Assembly (NCBI GenBank): GCA_029582155.1
Contig: CM055908.1
Coordinates: 19,755,406-19,819,405 of the forward strand
Source: Panopea generosa
Lineage: Eukaryota; Mollusca; Bivalvia; Adapedonta; Hiatellidae
Direction: 5' to 3'
DNA length: 64,000 nt
Each line of letters starts with the position of its first letter. The stretch's first letter is position 1. The notes beneath the pieces are model-generated. The model did no database searches. It was not told where the DNA came from and worked only from the letters and a program-made list of their open reading frames with translations. Of this stretch, positions 11,965 through 22,170 are shown piece by piece. A program made the position numbers and the translations under genes.

Positions 11965-14510
11965 GCTTATGTACTAAATATCTTAACCAAACAGATAGCG
12001 AGTCAGTGATTTTTATCGTACTTATTACTAAATGTCTAAACTCAACATATAATGGGGTCAATGATTTTTATCGTACTTATTACTAAATGTCTAAACCCAA
12101 CAAATAGCGGGTCATTGATTTGTATCGTACTCATTACTAAATGTCTAAACCCAACAGATAGCGGGTCAATGATTTGTATCGTACTCATTTCTCAATGTCT
12201 TTACACAACAGATAGTGGGCCATTGGTTTGTATTGTACTCATTACTAAATGTCTAAACCCAACAGATAGCGGGTTAGTGATTTTTATTGTACTCGTTACT
12301 AAATGTATACACCCAACAGATAGCGAGTTAGTGATTTTTATCGTACTCGTTACCTAAATGTATAAACCCAACAGATAGCGGGTTAGTGCTTTTTATCGTA
12401 CTCGTTACCTTAATGTATAAACCCAACAGATAGCGGTTCAATGATTTGTATCGGACTCATTACTCAATGTCTTTACACAACAGATAGCAGGCCATTGGTT
12501 TGTATCGTACTCATTACTCAATGTCTAAACACAACAGATAGCGGGCCATTGGTTTGTATCGTACTCATTACTCAATGTCTAAACCCAACAGATAGCGGGT
12601 CATTGGTTTGTATCGTACTCATTACTTAATGTCTAAACCCAACAGACAGCTGGTCAATTATTTTTATCGTACTCATAACTTAGTGTCTACACCCAACAGA
12701 TAGCGGGCCATTGATTTGTATCGTTCTCATTACTAATTGTCTAAGCCCAACAAGACCGCAGCGTGGTCTAGTGGTAGAGCGTCCGCCTCGCATGCGGAAG
12801 GTCGTGGGTTCGATCCCCGGCCGGGTCATACGAAAGACTTTTAAAATGGCACTAGAAGCTTCCTCGCTTGGCGCTCAGCATTTCGAGGACAGTTCTAGGT
12901 CTGGTCGGCCCGGTGTCAGTATAATGTAACTGGATGGGATATCATACCACGTGTCTGCGGCATAATACTCCAGTGTGACAGCGCTCAGAATACTGTATCA
13001 AGTAGACACCGTCGCAATATGACTGAAAAATTGTTGAAAGCGACGCTTAACACAATAAAACAACAACAACAATAACTAAACCCGACAGATAGCAGGTCAA
13101 TACTTTTTATCGTACTCATTACTAAATGTCTAAACCCAAAAGATAGCGGGTCATTGAATTGTATCGTACTCATTACTAAATGTCTAAACCCAACAGATAG
13201 CGGGTCAATGATTTTTTATCGTACTCATTACTAAATGTCTAAACCCAAAAGATAGCGGGTCATTGAATTGTATCGTACTCATTACTAAATGTCTAAACCC
13301 AACAGATAGTGGGTCATTGATTTTTATCGTACTCATTACTAAATGTCTAAACCCAAAAGATAGCGGGCCATTGAATTGTATCGTACTCATTACTAAATGT
13401 CTAAACCCAACAGATAGCGGGTCATTGGTTTGTATCGTACTCATTACTCAATGTCTAAACCCAACATAAAGCCGGTCATTGATTTGAATCGTACGCATTA
13501 CTAAATGTTTAAAAGCAACAGAAAGCGGGTCAATGATTTTTATCGTATTCATAACTAAATGTCTGAAACCAACAGATAGCTGGTCAATTATTTTTATCGT
13601 TCTCATAACTTAATGTATAAACCCAACAGATAGCGGGTCATTGATTTGTATCGTACTCATTACTAAATGTCTAAATCCAACAGATAGCGGGTCATTGATT
13701 TGAATCGTACTCATTACTAAATGTTTAAAACCAACAGAAAGCGGGTCAATATTTTTATTGTACTCATTACTAAATGTCTAAACCCAACATATAGCGGGTC
13801 ATTTATTTTTATCGTACTCGTTACCTAAATGTATAAACCCAACAGAAAGCGGGTCATTGATTTGTATCGTACCCTTTACTAAATGTCTAAACCCAACAGA
13901 TGGCGGGTCATTGATTTGTATCTTGCTCATTACTAAATGTCTAAAACTAACAGATAGCGGGTCAAAGATTTTATCGTACTCATTACTAAATGTCTAAAAC
14001 TAACAGATAGCGGGTCAATGATTTGTATTGTACTCATTACTAAATGTCCTAACCAAACAGATAGCGGGTCAATGATTTTATCGTACTCGTTACTAAATGT
14101 CTTAACCAAACAGATAGCGGGTCAATTATTTTTATCGTACTCGTTACCTAAATGTATAAACCCAACAGATAGCGGGTCATTGATTTGTATCGTACTCATT
14201 ACTAAATGTCTAAACCCAACAGATAGCGGGTCATTGATTTGTATCGTACTTATTCCTAAATGTCTAAACCCAACAGATAGCGAGTCAATTTTTTTTTTTC
14301 GTACTCTTTATTAAATGTCTGAACCAAACAGATAGCGGGTCAATGATTTTCATCGTACGTATTACTTAATGTCTACACCTAACAGATTGCGGGTCAATGT
14401 TTTTTTGTACTCTTTATTAAACGTCTAAACCCAACAGATAGCGGGTCATTGATTTGCATCGTACGTATTACTAAATGTCTAAACCCAACAGATAGTTGGG
14501 TCAATGGTTT
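11965..14510 (+). repeat. 54-bp minisatellite array
   Basis: About 41 units of 54 bp (excluding the inserted SINE). Each unit carries CGTACTCATTACTAAATGTC, TAAACCCAACAGATAGCGGG and TCATTGATTTGTAT. Since 54 is divisible by three, frames read through with an 18-residue period (for example CIVLITKCLNPTDSGSLI on the plus strand, 12052-12357; complementary frames on the minus strand at 13205-13444). Subtypes differ at the first position after GGGTCA (A or T) and by single-base indels (TTACCTAAATG). Indels and stops interrupt every frame after a few units and no start or splice context is shared, so coding is unlikely. Confidence 0.95.
12753..13075 (+). mobile_element. tRNA-derived SINE inside the 54-bp array
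   Basis: The head has an A box (TGGTCTAGTGGTAGAGCG) and a B box (GGTTCGATCCC) at normal spacing. An anticodon-like loop CTCGCAT gives CGC (Ala-like). The acceptor and T stems no longer pair, so this is a SINE head, not a tRNA gene. The body contains CTTCCTCGCTTGGCGCTCAG and GTCGGCCCGGTGTCAGTATA, and ends GTTGAAAGCGACGCTTAACA followed by an A/CAA-rich tail. It is flanked by CTAAGCCCAACA (12741-12752) and CTAAACCCGACA (13076-13087), a likely 12-bp target-site duplication with two later changes. The organisation matches SINEs I know from bivalves. Confidence 0.88.
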
Positions 14511-14518
14511 TCGCTGAG

Positions 14519-14790
14519 ATATTTTGATGCTATGTTCGCGTGACCTGTAAGACCATTTTTATGTATTAGGCAATACGTCTATGTTGTTTCCAGTTTTTAT
14601 GGCACATCTCCTGTGGAGTCGTATTTTCTTTGATTGGCTCCCGATTTTTGTTGTGTCCCTGTGGCATTTTATGTTGCATCTGAGGAGTAATGGCTAGTTT
14701 TTGGGGATTAAAGAAGAAAGTTTATATTGTGGTTTATAGTTTAATGTTCCCAAAATATCCACGGAAGTATTTTTTCAGAGATGTAACCGG
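14519..14790 (+). repeat. Duplicated segment, copy 2 (right flank of 54-bp array)
   Basis: Aligned to 11270-11580 (see that entry). The match covers roughly 250 bp with substitutions and small indels, so the duplication is old. Confidence 0.75.
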
Positions 14791-15246
14791 TTGACTGTGA
14801 ACACATTGGTTATTCAATATGCGTAGGCCAAATGAAGCATTCGGTTAAGAAGTAGAATGTCTCCATTAACATAGGCATAGAATATAATAGGATTATCTGT
14901 ACATATTTACAAAGGGTATGCTAATGTATGTACTTGGTATATTTATCTGCATTTCGATTATGTTTATGTTTGCATACATGTATATATTAGTATGTTTGTA
15001 GTTGTTGTAACTACCTGTATTGTTTTGATTATTGTTAAATTTGGGGAATATAACTGAAAATAAGTTTTTAACTATTTATTTCACATTTTTTTATTTGGAG
15101 AGGTAATACTATTTTAGATCTTGTTTTAACTGTCTCTAATTGTCTCGCTCTCAGATTCAACGTCATAGCCCCAGCATAGCATGTATCAACAATAGTAACT
15201 ATTTTCATATATCTTCCACACTTTCTCTCTCTTGACACCTACAACA
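14791..15246. other. Non-coding, nothing recognised
   Basis: A+T-rich. If the 14519-14790 and 16690-16860 matches to 11.3-11.8 kb are one duplicated copy, this lies in a 1.9-kb insertion within it. Confidence 0.4.
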
Positions 15247-15389
15247 TATATATTAGAGGTGTCTAAAGGCGTCTATATTAGGTGTCCAACGGCGTCTATA
15301 TTAAAGGTATCAAAAGGCGTCTATATTAGGCGTCCAAAGGCGTCTATATTAGAGGTGTCAAAAGGTGTCTGTATGAAGTAAAGGGTTAA
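15247..15389 (+). repeat. ~24-bp tandem repeat with conserved end
   Basis: About six units of the type AGGTGTCAAAAGGCGTCTAT + ATT, alternating 'gtccaa' and 'gtcaaa' forms, closing with GTCTGTATGAAGTAAAGGGT. The same unit and closing sequence occur inverted at 8731-8787, so the conserved end belongs to a dispersed element. Confidence 0.85.
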
Positions 15390-15684
15390 ATGTCTACCGT
15401 TGGCTATGTATTTATGTTTACGATCAGATTGGTTAATTGTGTAAATATGACAGGAGGATACATTTTTATAGACTATATAATTTATGATATAAGTAACAAT
15501 GTTTAGATGGGGATTTCATACCTTAGTATGATGGCGAGTGAGTGTGTGCGTGCTGTTTTGGTGCCGTGTCCTTTGAATGCTACATTTGATAACTTATCGT
15601 GATATTTGTCTGATTAACACAAATATTTATACTTGAAACTAAAGACAATATCAACTTGGGTGATAGCTTAAGTACCATAAAAAC

Positions 15685-15687
<3 letters not shown>

Positions 15688-15716
<29 letters not shown>
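15688..15716. repeat. (TA)n microsatellite
   Basis: About 14 TA dinucleotides directly abutting an inverted repeat arm, an arrangement typical of TA-targeting or TA-rich DNA elements. Confidence 0.95.
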
Positions 15717-15718
<2 letters not shown>

Positions 15719-15930
15719 AGATAATTAATTGTGAACAACCAGACATAAACGTACAGACCAGATCTAGCTACAATGCAAACCATAGTCTGTACATTTATGT
15801 CTGGCTATTCACAAATAAGTATCTCCATATATATATCATAAAAAAAATACATTGTAAATGAGCATCTGAAAAGATAAAAAAAATCGAAAATTCCGTTGAT
15901 GTGAATTAAAATATCTCCCTTTATATATAT
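15716..15930. repeat. Dispersed element in head-to-head inverted copies
   Basis: Arm 15716-15758 is the near-complement of 15785-15827 (43 bp; shared core GTCTGTACATTTATGTCTGG and TATCTCCA). The right-hand copy continues to about 15930 through TGTAAATGAGCATCTGAAAA, ATTCCGTTG and TATCTCCCTTTATATATA. All of these recur in order at 34445-34598. The left arm plus its inner side (AGATCTAGCTACAATGCAAACC) is an inverted copy of the start of that same element. Confidence 0.8.
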
Positions 15931-16111
15931 CCATTGATTCAACCTCATGCGATATTATCCTGTATGATGCTGTTATTCGACATTAACAGCACGTTTTGTC
16001 TCTCCTCATTTATTTATAAATCATGATGATTGAAAAATCTTGATGATAATTATATAAGTAGAGTTAGCGGTATAAATCAAGTACAGTAAATCAGAGAGAT
16101 CAAACATATTG

Positions 16112-16565
16112 GTCTTACTACACAGTTGCGTCTTTTTTGTCACGGTTGCAAGAATCTTTCGCTTAAAAAAGTCCAGTATCCAGTATAATTTGCTTTAAAT
16201 ATTTTTAAACTGGTTCATAAGGGTTGTGATTTCTTGCTGCAGATGAGTAAAGCAAAACTGGCATAGCATATAATGCAATGAGACATCGCTGGTGATAAAT
16301 AAGGATTTAACCGATCTATGTATTTATGCGCATTTGGGGACTTCTTTTTTTTTACATACTGTTAGGGTGTCACTGCATCATCTTTAAAAAATCAAGCTGG
16401 TCAGCATACCAGTATTGTGCATTTGTTCGTCCGGATACATTCTTGTTATGAAAATAAATACTTTAAAAAAGATTAAATGTGAACCATTTGTTTTGACGTG
16501 GAAATCATTGACATTTTTTTTTACACAGAACATAAGACACAGTTCAACTGTGTTTTGTGGCATAC
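16112..16565 (+). mobile_element. 460-bp TIR element, copy 1
   Basis: Aligned in reverse complement along its whole length with 47714-48173. Shared landmarks in order: CTACACAGTTGCG, TTTGTCACGGT, CAAGAAT, CTGGTTCATA then GGGTTGTGA, GCATAGCATA, GCAATGAGACAT, GGTGTCACTGCA, AAGCTGGTCAGCATACCA, ATTGTGCAT, GATACATTC, GTGGAAATC, and CAACTGTGTTTTGTGG. The ends are inverted repeats (ACTACACAGTTG against CAACTGTGTTTTGT). No coding capacity is seen, so it is probably non-autonomous. Confidence 0.8.
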
Positions 16566-17570
16566 AGTCGATAGGGAAAATGAAGATTTAAAGTCAGTAT
16601 TCCCCTTTGTCATGAGTTATGTGACATACCAAGGGTAATATAAGTTATCAATGTAAATACTGGTATGCGTGTTAGGACGGCTTCCATTACCTCAGTAATG
16701 GTTTTTACTTTTGTGTTGGCTTGAAGCAAGACATTTGCGTGTCTCCTTATATATATGGAACTTTTTTATCAGCATGGTGTGACGATACGATGAGTGTTTT
16801 AATCATTGAAAAAAACGTTATCGTTTTAGCTAGAGGGAAAATAAACATGCTATTAGCGACGTTACAGTAGGATTAGTTACGTTTGGAATACGGGAAATAC
16901 TATTGTCATTATATATTATGACTGTGATAACGGGTTCCGTCTTCGTACTATAAAGGATTGATCAAACGTTTTATCAAAACTTACTTCGCCAAAAGGCTTG
17001 CTGTCATTGAACTAAATCATTACATGTTTTATGAATATTGTGATAAATTGAGACTCGTGAGATATATAGTTTTCAATTTTGGAGATTTTTCTCCTTTTCT
17101 TTTGAGTACTTTATATTAGATATTTTGAGTTTTGTCAACCATGATCCTTGGTCGAAATGGTAATTAGTTACTTATCACATTCATAAAATATAAGCATGGT
17201 GTGAGATGCAACCAATTAAGTATTCGAATCAGAATTTGCTGGTACTCTGCAGATCTCTCTCTATATATAGGTTCGTCTTATGTACGCTGTTGCAGACCTT
17301 GCTTTTCGCTTATTATGTACTATATATTTTGTCTTGGTACATACAGAGCGAGTTCGATTCTGTTAGAAATATTAATCATTCTTGTTTTATAATGTATAAC
17401 GCTCTACTGAATGGAGGGATAAAATAATCTATCTACCTATCTTCATTGGGGTCAGCTTCCGTGTAAAACAATTTTATTATTATCACATAGTGTACTTATA
17501 CAAGATTTACGGATTCGTCGCCAATATGGCTTTTCAATTCTCTCATTGCATTGTTTGTAGTAAATTGCTA
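16566..17570. other. Non-coding, nothing certain
   Basis: 16690-16860 weakly resembles 11600-11800 (shared GACATTTGCGTGTCTC). Frames at 17201-17427 are not recognised and have no splice context. Confidence 0.45.
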
Positions 17571-18080
17571 TTTTAATAAAAAAAAAAAAAGTTTGATTTG
17601 ACACACATCTTATTTCCTACACCTACTTAAGATTTTATTTAAATTAGTTGTTTTTGCAGACATATTGTTAGATTTCGCTTTTATCATTGTTATTGTCATT
17701 TTATTGACGACAGCATCTTATTTACAGGAGGGTATCTTCTTTCGTTCTTTAGATTCAAAGTTTCTAATTTATCGTTTCTTCGCTTGATTTACTACTGTCG
17801 GAAACTCTGCGTGAATTGTGTTGGATAATACATTATTTCCAATCTCTTGCGACATATGTGATTGAGTACGGAGACGATTGAAAGCTTTCTTGACTTAATT
17901 AGCAGTTCTATTTCGTGTTTATGTTGCGTCTTCACCTCCCGGAGAAGCATATTGCGTGTACACTGATGCACAAGGGACATTTTCATTATCTTCTAAAATG
18001 TGTAGTACGTTTGTAGTTGTAAATTTATTGATAGTTAATGTGCATGTGATTTTCTCTCAAATGATATAGAATAAAGTAAA
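17571..18080. other. Non-coding, A-run and unrecognised minus frame
   Basis: A 13-A run lies at 17578-17590. The minus-strand frame 17792-17986 (64 codons, Lys/Arg-rich, containing KSRKLSIVSVLNHICRKRLE) has more balanced composition than its surroundings. I do not recognise it and see no upstream exon. Confidence 0.35.
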
Positions 18081-21000
18081 GACGGTACAGAGTTGTGTGA
18101 CGGTACAGTGGTGTGTGACGGTACAGTGGTGTGTGAGGGTACAGTGATGTGTGACGGTACAGTGCTGTGTGACGCTACAGTGGTGTGTGACGGTACAGTG
18201 ATGTGTGACGGTACAGTGCTGTGTGACGGTACAGTGGTGTGTGACGGTACAGGAGTGTGTGACACAACAGTGGTGTGTGACGCTACAGTGGTGTGTGACG
18301 GTACAGTGATGTGTGACGCTACAGTGGTGTGCGACGGTACAGTGGTGTGCGACGGAACAGTGGTGTGCGGCGGTACAGTGGTGTGTGACGGTAGAGTGGT
18401 ATGCTCCGCTACAGTAGTATGCGACGGAACAGTGGTGTACAACGGTACAATGGTGTGGGACGGTACAGTGGTGTGCGGCTCTACAATGGTGTGTGACTGT
18501 ACAGTGGTGTGTGACGGTGCAATGGTGTTTGACGCAACAGTGGTGTGTGACGCTACAGTGATATGTGACGTTTCTATGGTGTGTGATGCTACAGTGGTGT
18601 GTGATGATAGAGTGGTGTGTGACGATAGAGTGGTGTGTGACGATAGAGTGGTGTACGGCGGAACAGTGATGTGACGGTGCAGTGGTGTGTAACGCTATAG
18701 TTGTGTGTGACGGTACATTGGTGTATGAATCTTCAGTGGTGTGTGACGATAGAGTGGTGTGTGGCGGTACAGTAGTGTGACAGTGCAGTGGTGTGTAAAG
18801 TGGTGTGTGACGGTACAGTGGTGTTTGACTCTACAGTGGTTTGTGACGATAGAGTGGTGTGTGACGATAGAGTGGTGTGTGACGATTGAGTAGTGTGTGA
18901 CGAAAGAGTGGTGTGTAGCGGTACAGTGGTGTGTTGCGGTACAGTGGTGTGTAACTGTACAGTGGAGTGTGACGGTACAGAGGTGTGTGACGGTATAGTG
19001 GTGTGTGACGGTACAGTGGTGTGTGGCGGTTAAGTGGTGTGTGACGGTACAGTGGTGTGTGACGGTATAGTGATGCGTTATGCAACATTGGTGTGTGACG
19101 CTACAGTGGTGTGTGACGGTACAGTGGTGTGTGACGGTATAGTGATGTGTGACGCTATAGTGGTGTGTTACGGTCCAGTGATGTGTGACGGTACAGTGGT
19201 GTGTGCCGCTACAGTGATATGTGCGGGTTCAGTGATGTGTGATGGTACAGTGGTTTGTGCCGCTATTGTGGTGTATGACGGTATAGTGGTTTGTGACGGT
19301 TCAGTGGTTTGTACCGCTTTAGTGGTGTGTGACAGTTGAATGGTGTGTGATGGTACAGAGATATATGACGGTTCAGTGGTATGTGGCAGTACAGTGGTGT
19401 GTGACGTTACAGTGGTGTGTGACGGTACAGTGGTGTGTGAAGGTCCAGTTGTGTGTGGCGGTATAGCGGTGTGTGACGGTTCAGTAGTGTGTGCTATACA
19501 GTGGTGTATGAAGGTGCAGTGGTGTGTTACGGTTCAGTGGTATGTGACGGTACAGTGGTATGTGACGGTATAGAGAAATGTGACGTAATAGTGTTGTCGG
19601 ACGCTATAGTGGTGTGTTACGGTTCAGTGATGTGTGACGGTACAGTGGTGTGTGCCGCTACAGTGATGTGTGCCGCTACAGTGGTGTGTGACGGTAAATT
19701 GGTGTGTGACTCTATAGTGGTTTGTGACGATAAAGTGGTGTGTGACGATAGAGTGGTGTGTAGCGGTACAATGTGTGTGACGGTACAGTGGTGTGTGACT
19801 GTACAGTGGAGTGTGACGGTACAGTGGTGTGTGACGGTATAGCGGTGTGCGACGCTATAGTGGTGTGTGACGGTACAGTGGTGTGTGCCGTTATAGTGGT
19901 TTGTGACGGTACAGTGGTGTTGTGTGTGGCGGTATAGTGGTGTATGACGCTAAAGCGGTGTGTGACGCTATAGTGGTGTGTTACGGTTCAGTGATATGTG
20001 ATGGTACAGTAGTGTGTGCCGCTACAGTGATGTGTGCTGGTTCAGTGGTGTGTGACGGTACAGTGGTATGTGCCGCTATTGTGGTGAGTGACGGTTTAGT
20101 TGTGTTTGACCGTACAGTGATATATGACGATCCAGTGGTATGTGGCTGTAGAGTGGTGTGTGATGCTACAGTGGTGTGTGACGGTACAGTGGTGTGTGAA
20201 GGTCCATTGGTGTGTAGTGGTATAGTGGTGTGTGACGGTATATTGGTGTATGACGGTACAGTGGTGTGTGCAAGCTAAAGTGGTGTGTGACGGTAAAGTG
20301 GTTTGTGACGGTACAGTGGGGTGTGATGCTATATTGGTGGTTGACGGTAAAGTGGTGTGTGACGGTATAATAGTGTGTGACGGTACAGTGCTGTCTGACG
20401 GTATAGTGGCGTGTGACGGTATTATTATGTATGACGGTAAATTGGTGTGTGACGGTATACTACTGTGTAAAGGTTCAGTGGTGTGTGATGATATAGTGGT
20501 GAGTGACGGTACAGTGGTGCGTGACGGTACAGTGGTGTGTGACGGTAAAGTGGTTTGTGACGGTACAGTGGTGTGTGACAGTACAATGGTGTGTGACTGT
20601 ACAGTGTTGGGGGACGGTTCAGTTGTATGTGACGGTACAGTGCTGTCTGACGGTATAGTGGTGTGTGACGGTACAGTGGTGTGTAACGGTATAGTGATGT
20701 GCGACGTTAAAGTGTCGTGTGACGGTACAGTGGTGTGTGGCGGTATAATTGTGCGTGACAGTAAAGTGGTGTGTGATAGTAAATTGGTGTGTGACGGAAT
20801 ATTAGTGTATGAAGGTTCAGTGGTGTGTGATGCTATAATGGTGTGTCATGATAGAGTGGTGGGTGACGGTCCAGTGGTTTGTGACGATAGAGTGGTGTGT
20901 GACTGTATAGTGGTGTATGACGGTATAGTGGAGTGTGACGGTACAGTGGTGTGTGGCGGTACATTAGTGTTTGACGCTTTAGTGGTGTGTGACAGTATAG

Positions 21001-21082
21001 TGGTGTGTGACGGTACAGTGGTGTGTGACGCTATAGTGGTGTGTGACGGTACAGTGGTGTGTGACGATATAGTGGTGTGTAA
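18081..21082 (+). repeat. 18-bp minisatellite array, ~167 units
   Basis: Unit GTGTGTGACGGTACAGTG, about 3.0 kb. Common variants are GACGCTACAG, GACGATAGAG, GACGGTATAG, GACGGTTCAG and GTGCCGCTACAG. The plus strand is G+T-rich. As 18 is divisible by three, frames run through: plus frames read repeated VCDGTV (18093-18674; 20232-21137, 301 codons) and minus frames read TVPSHT (18035-18442; 20846-21130) or YRHTPL (18831-19088). Only one codon of the plus unit (TGT to TGA) can become a stop by one change, so long frames are expected by structure alone. Frame-breaking indels occur near 18660-19030, 19490, 19850-19920 and 20270. Confidence 0.96.
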
Positions 21083-21905
21083 GAGATTAAGACAGTGCCT
21101 TAAACTACTTGGCAACGGAAGACAAAACAATTTTTAAAAAAAAAGAATATCGAGAAGTATTATCAGAACATCGAATATTCAACTGTTGCTTCAAACACAA
21201 TGTTTTATTTCTTTCCGTTTGTATGTTCTTCATAACAAAACCGCTATAAATACTGTACATTTGCCTCCCCTGCAGTTATATACGTTTGGATACATCTGCT
21301 ATTAAAACGATAAAATGTGACCAACAACATAATAAAATCTACATACCGATTGATCTGGTTAACTACTTACTTAAGTTGTATACTTCAACTGTTTAGTTGG
21401 CCCACTCAAAACGGTAGATAGAGATGGTACATAAAATCAATCTGAAATGTGTAAATACACATAAGATACACATATGAATTGTTAAGAGTATGCATATGTT
21501 ATTACATACTTTGTATTCTTTGTAAATATCCGTTATCTACGTATGCCATGGAGCCACATTCTCATAACATATATGGATAATATCAGAACCTTACTGAGTC
21601 CATTTTTTCATTAGTTTAAAGGAAAGAGGATCGTACTCTGAAATCCTTCTATCCTTGGTTCGATGCTCTTCTACTTAACCACACACCCATTCATATGATT
21701 ATCATATCATGTCATTTGCCATTGAGAAATTATGTGTTCAAAAACAAATGTAAAATAATGTGTCTGATTTAATTGTTCTCAAACAGAACTGATCGTAGTT
21801 TTAATCGGCCCCGAAGAATATTCATATCTGTGACAAAAGACAAGAACGTTGTATTATGCATTGCAGTGTTTCAACGGCATGCGATGTTATACTGTGCGCT
21901 GTTTA
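21083..21905. other. Non-coding spacer between two minisatellites
   Basis: A+T-rich. A frame at 21773-22012 overlaps the hairpin that follows and is not recognised. Confidence 0.5.
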
Positions 21906-22015
21906 GAGGTTACAGTATGGTAGAGGTGTGCTGTTGGTCATATTGGCCCTGGTTTTCGTTATTGGAATACCATGGTCAATATGACCACCAGCACATCTCT
22001 ACCATATTGTGACCT
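21906..22015. repeat. Long hairpin, ~47-bp arms, 17-nt loop
   Basis: Arms 21906-21952 and 21970-22015 are complementary apart from a handful of mismatches and G-U-compatible positions. The core is GGTCATATTGG...against CAATATGACC, with GGTAGAGGTGTGCTG near the base. A 110-nt transcript would fold into a near-perfect stem within the size range of a microRNA precursor. The high pairing also fits a recent fold-back or siRNA-like hairpin. Expression is unknown. Confidence 0.85.
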
Positions 22016-22140
22016 TTTTTTTACATAAATACCTGCGTATAAACATTTATATATGCGTTTAGTTACGAATATTTGGTATTTAATATCAATTGTTTGAAAA
22101 CATTCAGTCCAATTGTAAACTGCTAATCAACAATGCCACA

Positions 22141-22166
22141 GGGGGGCGGGGTAGGGGGGGATGGGG
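22141..22166 (+). other. Strong G-quadruplex motif
   Basis: Four G runs of 6, 4, 7 and 4 with loops C, TA and AT. This meets a strict four-tetrad intramolecular G-quadruplex pattern. It sits immediately left of the first unit of the 40-bp array. Confidence 0.9.
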
Positions 22167-22170
22167 TAGA

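Noticed and set aside
12757..12830. tRNA-Ala (CGC) gene
   Set aside because: A and B boxes and an anticodon-like loop are present, but acceptor and T stems do not pair and the sequence continues into a SINE body with tail and target-site duplication.
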